This document shows, piece after piece, positions 24,598-33,777 of a stretch of DNA of 64,000 nucleotides (position 1 is the stretch's first letter; each line of letters opens with the position of its first letter). The notes under the pieces are model-generated. The model saw only the letters and a program-made list of their open reading frames with translations, was not told where the DNA came from and made no database searches. The translations under genes were made by a program, and so were the position numbers. Source of the DNA: Paraburkholderia fungorum (GTDB taxonomy: Bacteria; Pseudomonadota; Gammaproteobacteria; Burkholderiales; Burkholderiaceae); contig NZ_MCAS01000001.1 of the NCBI RefSeq assembly GCF_003610895.1, forward strand, positions 186,001 through 250,000, written 5' to 3'.

Positions 24598-25974
24598 TCA
24601 CGCCTCCACGAGCGAGAAGGTGGGTTTGGCGTGCTCACGCGGCAGCAACACCGATTGCACCGCGACGACTTCGCGCGCCGATTTGGTCACGCCACCGCCA
24701 CCGGCCGGGCCATTGGTGTAAAGCGTCTCCACTTCATTGCCGATCCGCACCGCTTGCGCGAGCGAATCCGTGCGTCCCGCGACCCGCGCGCGCACTTCAT
24801 AGGGTTCGGCATAACCCCCGCCCAAGGTTTCGCCATGCAAGGCATTCACACCGATCAGATCGAAGCGCAATTCGCGCGTATCCACCCCGGTCAGGCTGAG
24901 CCTTTCCCGCACGATATCGAGCGCGAGCCGGGCACGCGCCAGCGCGCCGGGACCGCCATATGAAATCTGCCCCTCGCCGATATAGCCATCGAAGTAAGCA
25001 ACCGACACCTTCAGCGTATCGGTACGCGGCGTGCCACGTCCGCCGCTCACGCGAACACGATCCGGCGCTTCCTGCGCGACACGCACCTGCGTGAAATCGG
25101 CGACCACGTCCGGTTGCAGATAGCGCCGCGGATCGTGAATCTCATACAGCAGTTGTTCCTTGCAGGTGGCTTCGGTCACCCGGCCGCCGGCTTGGGCAAG
25201 CTTGGTGATGACCACCGAACCGTCCTCGTCCACTTCGGCAATGGGAAAACCGAGCTTCGCCAGATTCGGGACGTCCTTGAAACCCGGGTCCGCAAAATAG
25301 CCACCGGTGATTTGTCCCGCGCATTCGAGCAGATGGCCGGTCACGGTCGCCTGCCCAAGCGTCTGCCAGTCGTCCATGCGCCAGCCGAATTCATGGATCA
25401 GCGGCGCGACGAACAACGACGGATCGGCGACGCGTCCGGTCAGCACGATCTGCGCGCCGGCCGCCAGCGCCTCGACAATCGCGGCCGCGCCAAGATAGGC
25501 ATTCGCGGACACGAGGCGATCCTTATATGCAGCGACGCTGTCCCCTGACTCCTCGAAACGGAAATTGCCTTGCCGCACGACGTCGAGTACATCGTCGCCG
25601 GTGACAGCGGCAATCTTCACCGGACCGAGACCGAGCGAGCGCACGATCCCGGCAGTCTTCTTCGCCGCTGCAAGCGGATTGGCCGCGCCCATGTTCGAGA
25701 TGATCCGCACGCCGTTGCCCGGACCCCGCATGGCAGCGGGAAGCACGGCCGCCATGCGCGCTTCGAGCAACGGGTCGTAGCCCTGTTCGGGGTCTTTGCT
25801 GCGCGCCTGCTGCGCGATCGCGATGGTGCGTTCGGCGAGGCACTCGAATACCAGGTAATCAAGCGCGCCGTATTCCGCCAGTTCGACCGCGGGTTCGATA
25901 CGGTCGCCGGAATACCCCGCACCCGCGCCTATTCGTACGGTTCGCACCGTTCGCTTATGTGGAGTCGCTGTCAT
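24598..25974 (-). CDS. AtuA/DUF1446 family protein
   Basis: A 458-residue cytoplasmic protein of the acyclic terpene utilisation A (DUF1446) family. Family features: RIGAGAGYSGDRIEPA near residue 15, ISNMGAANPLAAA near 92, LTGRVADPSLF near 179, LECAGQITGGYF near 215, and a glycine-rich C-terminus (YTNGPAGGGG). Lack of the small C-terminal domain is explained by the next gene, which encodes it. There are no acyl-CoA carboxylase (AtuC/AtuF) genes nearby, so a true citronellol/geraniol pathway is unlikely. The neighbours are a CitMHS transporter and a LysR gene, which points to a hydroxy- or tricarboxylic-acid substrate; that is inference. Confidence 0.88.
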   Translation of the reverse strand: MTATPHKRTVRTVRIGAGAGYSGDRIEPAVELAEYGALDYLVFECLAERTIAIAQQARSKDPEQGYDPLLEARMAAVLPAAMRGPGNGVRIISNMGAANPLAAAKKTAGIVRSLGLGPVKIAAVTGDDVLDVVRQGNFRFEESGDSVAAYKDRLVSANAYLGAAAIVEALAAGAQIVLTGRVADPSLFVAPLIHEFGWRMDDWQTLGQATVTGHLLECAGQITGGYFADPGFKDVPNLAKLGFPIAEVDEDGSVVITKLAQAGGRVTEATCKEQLLYEIHDPRRYLQPDVVADFTQVRVAQEAPDRVRVSGGRGTPRTDTLKVSVAYFDGYIGEGQISYGGPGALARARLALDIVRERLSLTGVDTRELRFDLIGVNALHGETLGGGYAEPYEVRARVAGRTDSLAQAVRIGNEVETLYTNGPAGGGGVTKSAREVVAVQSVLLPREHAKPTFSLVEA

Positions 25975-26007
25975 GATGGTCGCATCCGTTCAGTGAGGCC
26001 ACGCGGC

Positions 26008-27312
26008 TCACAGTGAAAATATCCCCAGCACGACGCAGGCAATCGTCATCACGATCGAGGCGCCGAACAGCAAGGGGAACGTAAATTTCTGGTGATCGGC
26101 GAGATCGATGCCGCACAGGCCGACCACGAGAAACGTCGCCGGCGTGAGCGGGCTGACCGGAAAGCCGGTCGTCATCTGGCCGAGCAGCGCGGCCTGGCCG
26201 ACATGCACGGCCGGCACGCCGAGCTGGCCGGCCACTTCCGCAATCACCGGCAGCACACCGAAGTAAAACGAGTCCGGGTCGAATAGCATGCTGAGCGGCA
26301 TCGACAGCAAGCCGAGTGCGACCGGAATGTGGCCCGCCATCGCGGGCGGCACGAAGCCGACGGCCGCCTGGGCCATCGCCTTCAGCATGCCGCTGCCCTG
26401 CATCACGCCGGTGAACACGCCGGCGGCCAGCAGAATGCCGGCCATCATCAACGCGGCGCGCGCATGCGCGTCGATCCGCTTACGCTGCATGTCGACGTTC
26501 GGGTAGTTCACCATCAACGCGATGCAAAGCCCGACCATGAACATGATCGCCGGCGGGATCTTTTCGCCCATCACGACCATCGTGCCAAGTACGACCAGCG
26601 TGAGGACGATGTTGAACCAGAAGTTTTTCGGCCGGCGCAGGGCTTGCTCCTCGGGCGTCAACTGGCGCTCCGGCATCGGCACGGAAGTGCTCGCGGCGGT
26701 GAGGCCGAGCCGTTTTTCCTCGCACCGGCCGAGCCAGAACGCCATGCCGAAGACGAACACGAGTCCGATCAGCTGCACCGGGATCAACGGATTGAACAGC
26801 GCCGAAATCGGCAGATGCAGCGACGCCGACGCGCGGATCATCGGCCCTGTCCACGGCAGAAAGTTGATGCCGGCGGCCATCGAAACGGCCGCGGCCAGCA
26901 CGCGCCGGTCCATCTCCAGACGATCGTAAAGCGGCAGCATCGCGGGAATCGTGACGAGAAAACACACCGCGCCGGAACCGTCCAGGTGAATCAGCAGCGC
27001 CAGCAAGGTGGTGCCCATCACGATCCGCGTGGGCCGCGTGCCGACGGCACGCAAGATTCGGTCGATGATCGGATCGAGCGTGCCGGCGTCGGTGATGGTG
27101 CCGAAGTAAAGAATCGCGAAGACGAACATCCCGACCACGGGTGCGAGACTCTTGAGCCCGTCGATCACGAACTTGCTTGTCTGAAAGCCGAAACCGCCGA
27201 GCAATGACGCCGCAATCGGCACGATGATGAGCGCTACCAGCGGCGACATCCGTTTCGACAGAATCGCGCCCAGCAGCACGGCAATGGTAGCCAGCCCCAG
27301 TAGTGGCAGCAT
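26008..27312 (-). CDS. CitMHS-family organic acid transporter
   Basis: A 434-residue inner-membrane carrier of the citrate-Mg2+:H+ symporter family (ion transporter superfamily). Visible family features: LLGGFGFQTSKFVIDGL near residue 40, AILYFGTITDAGTLDPI near 65, HLDGSGAVCFLVTIPAMLPLY near 108, MAAGINFLPWTGP near 146 and MLFDPDSFYFGVLPV near 345. Its start has GGAG at ten bases. It is first in a three-gene minus-strand operon with the AtuA-type pair (33-base gap) and divergent from a LysR gene. It likely imports the acid processed by the AtuA-type complex. Citrate itself is only the family's best-known substrate. Confidence 0.9.
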   Translation of the reverse strand: MLPLLGLATIAVLLGAILSKRMSPLVALIIVPIAASLLGGFGFQTSKFVIDGLKSLAPVVGMFVFAILYFGTITDAGTLDPIIDRILRAVGTRPTRIVMGTTLLALLIHLDGSGAVCFLVTIPAMLPLYDRLEMDRRVLAAAVSMAAGINFLPWTGPMIRASASLHLPISALFNPLIPVQLIGLVFVFGMAFWLGRCEEKRLGLTAASTSVPMPERQLTPEEQALRRPKNFWFNIVLTLVVLGTMVVMGEKIPPAIMFMVGLCIALMVNYPNVDMQRKRIDAHARAALMMAGILLAAGVFTGVMQGSGMLKAMAQAAVGFVPPAMAGHIPVALGLLSMPLSMLFDPDSFYFGVLPVIAEVAGQLGVPAVHVGQAALLGQMTTGFPVSPLTPATFLVVGLCGIDLADHQKFTFPLLFGASIVMTIACVVLGIFSL

Positions 27313-27371
27313 GTGCTTGTCTCCAGTGTTGTTTTTTACTGCGATCGAGCGTAAGTTCGAGGCAACAATAA

Positions 27372-27391
27372 ATCAATTGAAATGAATTGAT
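27372..27391. promoter_or_regulatory. LysR-type binding site
   Basis: Perfect 7-base inverted repeat ATCAATT-GAAATG-AATTGAT in the 99-base gap between the CitMHS gene and the LysR gene. It contains the T-N11-A pattern expected of LysR operators and sits 20 bases before the LysR start, suited to autoregulation and divergent activation. Confidence 0.7.
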
Positions 27392-27411
27392 CGCAGCAAT
27401 TACAAACCATT

Positions 27412-28299
27412 ATGGATTTGAATCTTCGGGACATCCGCGCGTTTATCGCCGTCGCGCAAACGGGCAGCTTCACGCGTGCGGCGGCGCGCTTGCACCTGTC
27501 ACAACCGGCCTTGACGGTGCAGATTCGCCGGCTCGAGGAAACCGTCGGCATGCGCCTGTTCGATCGCAACAGCCGCAATGTCGCGCTCACGCCGACCGGC
27601 CGCGAGCTGCTGCCGCTGCTGCAGAAGTCGCTGCACGATATGGAGCATGTGCTGATCGACGCGCGTGCGCTCGGCGAAGGAAGCAGCGGCACGGTGCGCA
27701 TCGCGTGTCTGCCGACTTTCGCGGCCAGTGTCTTGCCCGAACTCGTGCAGAACATGAAGAAGGCCGTGCCGCGCGTGAGCTTCCATGTGCGCGACGTGGT
27801 CGCCAGCATGGTCAACACGCTGGTGCGCAACGAGGAGGTCGATATCGGGCTGACCGGCGGCGAACTGGACGATAGCGCCTTCGAGGTGCTGCACGCGGGC
27901 ATCGATCGCCTGGTGGCGGTTTTTCCGAAGCGCCACGCGCTGGCGCGGCGGCGGCGCATCACGCTGGCCGACCTCGCCGCGGTGCCGCTCGTGCTGACGG
28001 CGCCAGGCACGAGCGTGCGGGCGGTGGTCGATAGCGCCTTTGCCAACGCCCGCTGTGCGCCGGAGATCGCCTGCGAGCCGACCTACATGATGAGCGCCGT
28101 CGCAATGGTGCGCGCCGGGCTCGGCGTGACCATCCTGCCGGCATCGGCTCGCGAGGTCAGAGCGGAGCCTGAACTGGTGGTGCGTCCCGTCGACGATCCC
28201 GCGTTCACCCGCCCGATCGCGCTCATCAGGAAGCGCGGCAGGACCCTGCCGCCGGTCACGGAAACCTTCGTCGCCATGCTGATCGGCAAGCTCGATTGA
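27412..28299 (+). CDS. LysR-family regulator
   Basis: A 295-residue regulator with an N-terminal winged helix (MDLNLRDIRAFIAVAQTGSF, SQPALTVQIRRLEE) and a periplasmic-binding-like effector domain (about 90-290; VRIACLPTFAASVLPEL, FPKRHALARRRRI). It is divergent from the CitMHS/AtuA-type operon and the likely activator of it through the palindrome at 27372-27391. The effector is probably the transported acid or a product. Confidence 0.92.
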   Translation: MDLNLRDIRAFIAVAQTGSFTRAAARLHLSQPALTVQIRRLEETVGMRLFDRNSRNVALTPTGRELLPLLQKSLHDMEHVLIDARALGEGSSGTVRIACLPTFAASVLPELVQNMKKAVPRVSFHVRDVVASMVNTLVRNEEVDIGLTGGELDDSAFEVLHAGIDRLVAVFPKRHALARRRRITLADLAAVPLVLTAPGTSVRAVVDSAFANARCAPEIACEPTYMMSAVAMVRAGLGVTILPASAREVRAEPELVVRPVDDPAFTRPIALIRKRGRTLPPVTETFVAMLIGKLD

Positions 28300-28401
28300 C
28301 CCCCACACGCATTCAATGATCCAATCGACCATGCAACCGGACTAAGACAAAGTCTTATGCAGCACGCCGGATGAACCGGCCACCCAGGGGGAGTCAGGCA
28401 C

Positions 28402-29934
28402 GTGTCGAATGGACAGGTTCTTACCTTGCGCTACCGGTCGGCCAGGTGGTTTGGCGGGACCCGCAAATGGATCGCGTGGACGATCGGCCGGCATCCCTTG
28501 CTAGCGGGCCTGTGCGGCATGCTCGCCGCCACCGTGCTGGCCGCCCTGACGTTCGTCGCGCTCTATAACAGCCGCGAGGACGAATTCCGCCATGCCATGG
28601 ACAATTCGCGCAACCTCGTCGCGATTATCAGCCGTGACCTTGCGCGCAATGTCGCCCTTTACGACCTGTCGTTGCGCGGCGTGGCGACGGAGGCCGAGCG
28701 CCCGGAAACATGGACCCTGTCGCCCTATCTGCGTCAGCGCGTGCTGTTCGATCGCGGACTGGGTTCGCCGATCTCGGGCGATGCTTACGTCGTCGATGCG
28801 CAAGGTCATGTCAAAGCGTCGAAAAGCGGCAACACCTATCCTGGCCTGTCGTTCGCGGATCGTGACTATTTCACCGTGCAACAGAAGAACCCCGCGGTGG
28901 GCCTCTACATTTCGCACCCCTATCAGTCGCAAGTCCGTGACGGCGCGCTGGCGGTGGCACTGTCGAGGCGCATCGATACAGCCAATGGCGCATTCGACGG
29001 GATCGCGCTAGTCAGCGTCCGGATCGAATACTTCGAGCATCTGCTCGACAACATCGACCTCGGTCCCAACGGCGGCGGCTTTATCGTGCTCGACAACGGC
29101 ACCCTCCTCGCGAGCCGGCCGCCGGCGCGTCTCGGCATCGGCTCGAACTATGCGAATACGGCGAATTTCCCCGGCATTGCGAGCCACCAGTCCGGCAGCT
29201 TCGTTTCGGACGGCTCACTGGATGGCGTCTCACGCCTGTACACCTATGCGCACGTGCCGGGCACGCCGCTGATCGTCGGCATCGCGCCGGCGGTGGAAGA
29301 CGTGCTGACCGACTGGCGCAAACGCAACATGCTGGCCGGCGCAATGACGGTCCTGTTCGGCGGCGCCTACGTGGTCGTCGCCTGGCTGTTTGCTTTCGCG
29401 CTGCGCGACAAGGTGCTGGCCGAAGCTGAATTGCAACGCATTGCCGAAACCGATGCATTGACCGGCTTGAGCAACCGCCGCGCATTCGACCAGCGGCTCG
29501 CGCAGGAATGGCGGCGTTCGCAGCGCGAGCAGACGCCGCTCTCGCTGCTCTTCATCGACATCGATTATTTCAAGCGCCTGAACGACACCTATGGCCACGC
29601 CACCGGCGACGAAGTATTGGCCGCGGTAGCCGAGCGCATCATGTCGGGCACCCGGCGCGCGGTGGATCTTGCCGCGCGCTACGGCGGCGAGGAGTTCGCG
29701 GTGGTGTTGCCGAATACATCGCTCGAAGGCGCGTTCAAGGTCGCGGAAACGATCCGCGAGCGCGTCGCGGCGGCAAGGCTCGAGAACAGGGACACGGAGC
29801 CCGGGCACGTAACGATCAGCATAGGTTGCGCGTCATGCAAGCCGCCCGAGGGCGGCAGCCCCGCCGCCCTGCTTGCCGCGGCCGATACGCAGTTGTACGC
29901 CGCCAAAGCCGGTGGACGCAACCGCGTGGCATGA
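28402..29934 (+). CDS. membrane diguanylate cyclase with extracellular sensor
   Basis: A 510-residue protein predicted to synthesise cyclic di-GMP. It has a TM helix at about 33-57, a periplasmic double-Cache-type sensor (about 60-305), a second TM (about 310-334) and a GGDEF domain (about 345-505). The active site is GGEEF (428-432), and an intact allosteric RxxD site (RAVD, 419-422) lies just before it, so product inhibition is expected. The start is GTG 28402 behind GGGGGAG. It is followed, after a 212-base gap, by a run of exported proteins, which might be under its control; that is inference. Confidence 0.92.
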   Translation: MSNGQVLTLRYRSARWFGGTRKWIAWTIGRHPLLAGLCGMLAATVLAALTFVALYNSREDEFRHAMDNSRNLVAIISRDLARNVALYDLSLRGVATEAERPETWTLSPYLRQRVLFDRGLGSPISGDAYVVDAQGHVKASKSGNTYPGLSFADRDYFTVQQKNPAVGLYISHPYQSQVRDGALAVALSRRIDTANGAFDGIALVSVRIEYFEHLLDNIDLGPNGGGFIVLDNGTLLASRPPARLGIGSNYANTANFPGIASHQSGSFVSDGSLDGVSRLYTYAHVPGTPLIVGIAPAVEDVLTDWRKRNMLAGAMTVLFGGAYVVVAWLFAFALRDKVLAEAELQRIAETDALTGLSNRRAFDQRLAQEWRRSQREQTPLSLLFIDIDYFKRLNDTYGHATGDEVLAAVAERIMSGTRRAVDLAARYGGEEFAVVLPNTSLEGAFKVAETIRERVAAARLENRDTEPGHVTISIGCASCKPPEGGSPAALLAAADTQLYAAKAGGRNRVA

Positions 29935-30070
29935 CAGGCGCGCACCGTGTCAGTGCGCGCCACTGGGCATTACCCGGTTTGAATATCGTTTGATTTCCGG
30001 CAGGCAGGCTTTGGGACTCGAATAGAACCCGAATCGCCTCGCTATTCATTCGTTTTAATCGAAAAGACTC

Positions 30071-30086
30071 ACATTAATATTAGTGT
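30071..30086. promoter_or_regulatory. 16-base near-perfect palindrome
   Basis: ACATTAATATTAGTGT, symmetric except for one pair, 61 bases before the ATG of the DUF2844 gene. The AT-rich arms stand out. It is a candidate operator for the exported-protein cluster. Confidence 0.4.
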
Positions 30087-30146
30087 TGCGCGGACGCGAG
30101 GATAACGTTCGCGCGCATTTTCCAAAAACCGCCGAAAATCCAAAAA

Positions 30147-30653
30147 ATGATAATCAGTCGATTTCGAACGCTCGTGGTGGCCACTGCCTCGTTCGCCATG
30201 GTCGTTCCAGCATACGCAGGCTTAGGCGGCACACCGACCTATCCCGTGACCGCCAGCAGTACCAGTGCAGGGGCACTGAGTCAGGGCGGCGCCGCGGTGG
30301 CGCGCTTCGCGGCAAGCGCCAATGCGGCTACGCCGGCTTACACCGTGAGCCAGACCACGCTGCCGTCGGGCACGGTGGTGAACGAGTACATCACGGCGGG
30401 CAACACCGTGTTCGCATTGAGCTGGGAAGGCCCGACCATGCCGCCGCTCAAGACGCTGCTCGCCACTTACTTCCCGTCTTACGTGCAAGGCCTCACCGAT
30501 GCGCACACAGCGCAAGGCGGCGGCTACGGCGCCGCGGTCGTGCATCAGTCGGCGCTGGTCGTGGAGACCGGTGGCCACATGGGTGCCTTCGCGGGGCGAG
30601 CCTATCTCCCGCAAGCGTTGCCGCAGGGCGTAAGCGCTGACGACATCAAGTAA
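30147..30653 (+). CDS. DUF2844 exported protein
   Basis: A 168-residue exported protein with a signal peptide (MIISRFRTLVVATASFAMVV, cleavage near PAYAGLGG). The mature part begins LGGTPTYP and contains TTLPSGTVVNEYI and FALSWEGPTMPPL, which I recognise as the DUF2844 family, found mostly in Burkholderiaceae. Function is unknown. It is 30 bases upstream of a DUF3443 lipoprotein gene, and these two families commonly occur together. Together with the TPR and Sel1 genes downstream, it may form part of an envelope complex. Confidence 0.82.
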   Translation: MIISRFRTLVVATASFAMVVPAYAGLGGTPTYPVTASSTSAGALSQGGAAVARFAASANAATPAYTVSQTTLPSGTVVNEYITAGNTVFALSWEGPTMPPLKTLLATYFPSYVQGLTDAHTAQGGGYGAAVVHQSALVVETGGHMGAFAGRAYLPQALPQGVSADDIK

Positions 30654-30683
30654 GTCTGTTAAAAATCAATCGAGAGAATAAAA

Positions 30684-32006
30684 GTGCGCAAAATCGCATG
30701 GATCATTGCCGCGGCGCTCGGACTCAGTCTGGCCGGTTGCGGTGGGGGTGGCGGGGGTAGCAGCGGCGGTAACAGCAGCACGGCGGCAAATGCACCGGCC
30801 GCCGCCAGTTCGCCCGCAGCGCCGAGCGGAACCAGTTCTTCGTCGAACAGCAATAACTCGACGCCCAACGTACTCGCGGTGGACGCCTCGGCGGTGCCGA
30901 CCCCGGTCGGCCCCGGCAATACGATTGGGGTCACGGTGAGCGGAACGGGCATCCACAATCAGCCGATGGTCAACGTCACCATCTGTGCCAACAACACTAA
31001 CGCCACCGGCGCCTGCACGATCATCCCCAACGTGATCGTCGATACCGCATCGTTCGGCTTGCGTCTGGTTCGCTCCGCGATTCCGACAGCGACCTTCAAT
31101 CTACTGCAAGCCGAAACCGTAGGCAGCAGCCAGCCACTCGCCGAATGCGCGTTGTTCGGCAGCGGCTACGCGTGGGGTACCGTCCATTTCGCGGACGTGG
31201 CGCTTTCGGGTGAGATCGCCCAGAACGTCCCCATCCAGGTGATCGGCGACAGCACGCTGACGACACCCGCCCCGACCGAATGCCAGGTTGGCCGCGCGCT
31301 CGTCACCACGGGCGACCTCGGTGCTAACGGCATTCTCGGCATCGGCGTGAGTCCGACCGACTGCGGCCTCGCGTGCCAGCAGGGCCCTGTGTCGACGTTC
31401 TACTACACCAACGCCGGCGTCAACACCGCGGTGCCTCTTGCCGGACAAATCACCAATCCGGTTTCCATGTTCCCGCAGGACAACAACGGCGTGATTCTGG
31501 AGATGGCCCAGGTGTCGGACAGCGGCAGCCCGACCGCTCAAGGTACGCTGGTGTTCGGCATCGACACGCAGGCCAACAACGCGCTGTCCGGCACGAGCGC
31601 CACGCTGATCAGGACGAACGGGAACGGCGACTTCACGTCGAGCTACAGCGGGACCACGCAGACCAAAACGTTCTTCGATTCCGGCTCGACGGTAATGTTC
31701 TTCCCGGACCTGACCATTCCGATCGACAGTTCGACCGGGTACTACATCCCCACTGCAACGGTGGGCCGGAGCTCGACGCTGGTGGGCGCCACCCCGGCGA
31801 GCGTGGCACTCGGTTTCAATATCGCAAACGGCGCGCTGCTGAACGCATCGGGGAACAACGCGTTCAACAACCTCGGTATCTATATGACGCGGGTGTTCGA
31901 CTTCGGCATGCCGTTCTTCTATGGCCGGCACGTGTACTACGGCATTACGGGCAAGCCGTCCACGGGCGGCGGCACGGGGCCTTATGTAGCGTACGTGTCG
32001 AACTAG
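30684..32006 (+). CDS. DUF3443 lipoprotein with pepsin-like signatures
   Basis: A 440-residue lipoprotein: lipobox LAGC with Cys19, then a low-complexity Gly/Ser/Ala linker to about 60. The rest contains a pattern that matches pepsin-type aspartic proteases in order: VIVDTASFG (Asp120), GILGIG (about 217-222), GTLVFGIDT (about 287), TFFDSGST (Asp332) and a C-terminal LGIYMTRVFDFG (about 397). In pepsin the corresponding signatures are DTGS, GILGL, the FGG-D region, DTGT and a final LGD-x4-Y-x2-FD. The first motif here is DTAS rather than DTGS, so catalysis is uncertain. The GTG start lacks a strong ribosome binding site. The family name is recognised, and the protease-like fold is my inference. 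Confidence 0.82.
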   Translation: MRKIAWIIAAALGLSLAGCGGGGGGSSGGNSSTAANAPAAASSPAAPSGTSSSSNSNNSTPNVLAVDASAVPTPVGPGNTIGVTVSGTGIHNQPMVNVTICANNTNATGACTIIPNVIVDTASFGLRLVRSAIPTATFNLLQAETVGSSQPLAECALFGSGYAWGTVHFADVALSGEIAQNVPIQVIGDSTLTTPAPTECQVGRALVTTGDLGANGILGIGVSPTDCGLACQQGPVSTFYYTNAGVNTAVPLAGQITNPVSMFPQDNNGVILEMAQVSDSGSPTAQGTLVFGIDTQANNALSGTSATLIRTNGNGDFTSSYSGTTQTKTFFDSGSTVMFFPDLTIPIDSSTGYYIPTATVGRSSTLVGATPASVALGFNIANGALLNASGNNAFNNLGIYMTRVFDFGMPFFYGRHVYYGITGKPSTGGGTGPYVAYVSN

Positions 32007-32178
32007 GCGGCGGGGAGCGTCCCGCGCGGTGGAGATCGGTGCGCGCATCGATATCCATTTGTGCGGGACACCTGAATCCGCGAACGAGCCGAAGCGCTCA
32101 AGTTCTTCATTTTTTTGCCGATATGGATGCTTGGCGCAGAATCACTCACAGCCGCGCCGGCCTCTTCACCACCCGCAA

Positions 32179-33777
32179 ATGAAAATGAAGAACATCGTAA
32201 GCCGACGCGCGGCGGCCGTCGCCGCCGCATTGTGCCTGAGCGCGTGCGCGCATGATCCCGCTCCAGTCGCCGCAGCGGCAATCGCTACAACAGTCGGCTC
32301 GCAGTCCGGTTCGGCCGCGAGCGTTACCGCGAATGTGCCGCCGGACGTGCTCGCCACTTGCCAGCGTATTCCTGCGGCAATGGATAGCGGCCATCCGGCC
32401 GACGCGAACCGTCTCGCGAACGAATGTCTTGCTTCGCACAGCCTGCCGGTTGCGTTGCGCGAACAGGTGCTGCAGGAACTCACGCTCATCAATATGGCGC
32501 TTCGGGACGATCGGGCCGCGCTCGATTCGCAGTTGGCCGCGATCGAACTGATGCCGGCGCCAACCGACGTGCAACTGCTGTTGCTCGCCCATCTATATGG
32601 AACCAATCAGCGCAACGACGAGAGTCTCGCGACGCTCGAGCGGATTCGGGCAGCGCATGAGATCACGCACGACCTCGATTTGACGGACGGCGCGTCCTAC
32701 TATCAGGAACTCGGCTCCGCGCTGGCAACAAAGAAGCGTTATCAGGAATCCATCGACGCGTTCACCAAAGGCCTCGCGTTGCAACCGGCCTTTTCGGATA
32801 TCTATCACCGACGCGCCGTCGTACGCGAGGTATCCGGCGACGCCGCCGGCGCGCGGGCAGACTACGTGCAGTTCGCCCGCTGGGCGTCCGACCGGGAAAT
32901 CGATGCGACGGTGCGCGCGAAACTTGCCTCGCTTGGCATCGATCTCGCGCACGAACGACGCCATCCGTTCGGCGATACTAATCCGCTCTACAACATGGCA
33001 GCCGAACAGGTCGAAAAAGGACGCCAGTCGCTCAAGTCCTCCACGACGCCACTGGCTAAAGCCGAGGCCTACAGCGACATTTCGGCATTCTCGGACGGCA
33101 TCGGCCGGCATCTCGACGCACTGGCGGCGATCGACAAGGCGATCGCACTCGCACCGGACAACGTGAGCTACAAACAGTCGAAGGTCACGACACTGGTCGA
33201 TCTGAATCGTATCGATGCCGCCCTCGCGTATGCCGCACCGCTGCGCAAGCGGGCCCATGAAGAAGCGGCCGCGGCGGCCAACCCTGCCGCGGTCTACAGC
33301 ACGTACCGCGAGGTCTCGGGTTCGGCAGCGCTCGCCTACATACAGCAGGGCAAGTGGCCGGAAGCAATCGACGCACTGGCCGATAGCGCCAAGGGTGCGG
33401 AGCCCGCCGACCAGGACTACATGGCAACGCTTTATCTGTACGTGCGCGCAAGAAGCGCCGGCGCCGCGCCCGCCAATGCCTACTTCGACGGCTATATCCG
33501 GCATGCGTCGCAACCGGTCTTCGGGAGCTATCGCCGCTGGCTGCTGCTGTACATGCAGGGCAAACTGCCGGTCTCGCAGGTGTACATGCAGGTCGTCATG
33601 CTCACGGAGCCGGTCGCCATCCAGAACGCGCTCGCCGAGACATGGTTCGTGGCCGCGGCCTATGAGCGATACGTGAAACACGACGACAACGCTGCACGCG
33701 CGTTTGTCGACCGTCTGAACGACCTCCAGCCCTATGGAACCAACGAGTGGATGATGGTCCAGCGAGGCGGTGCGTGA
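32179..33777 (+). CDS. TPR-repeat lipoprotein
   Basis: A 532-residue lipoprotein. The signal peptide begins MKMKNIVSRRAAA and ends at lipobox LSAC with Cys23. The body has tetratricopeptide-type helix pairs throughout (for example YYQELGSALATKKRYQESID, FTKGLALQPAF and LDALAAIDKAIALAPDNV), which usually make protein-protein contacts. The start at 32179 matches the lipoprotein signal; the longest ORF adds 50 unlikely residues. It is the third gene in the exported cluster, and its stop overlaps the start of the Sel1 gene by four bases. No enzyme motif is seen. A scaffold role in an envelope complex is likely. Confidence 0.8.
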   Translation: MKMKNIVSRRAAAVAAALCLSACAHDPAPVAAAAIATTVGSQSGSAASVTANVPPDVLATCQRIPAAMDSGHPADANRLANECLASHSLPVALREQVLQELTLINMALRDDRAALDSQLAAIELMPAPTDVQLLLLAHLYGTNQRNDESLATLERIRAAHEITHDLDLTDGASYYQELGSALATKKRYQESIDAFTKGLALQPAFSDIYHRRAVVREVSGDAAGARADYVQFARWASDREIDATVRAKLASLGIDLAHERRHPFGDTNPLYNMAAEQVEKGRQSLKSSTTPLAKAEAYSDISAFSDGIGRHLDALAAIDKAIALAPDNVSYKQSKVTTLVDLNRIDAALAYAAPLRKRAHEEAAAAANPAAVYSTYREVSGSAALAYIQQGKWPEAIDALADSAKGAEPADQDYMATLYLYVRARSAGAAPANAYFDGYIRHASQPVFGSYRRWLLLYMQGKLPVSQVYMQVVMLTEPVAIQNALAETWFVAAAYERYVKHDDNAARAFVDRLNDLQPYGTNEWMMVQRGGA

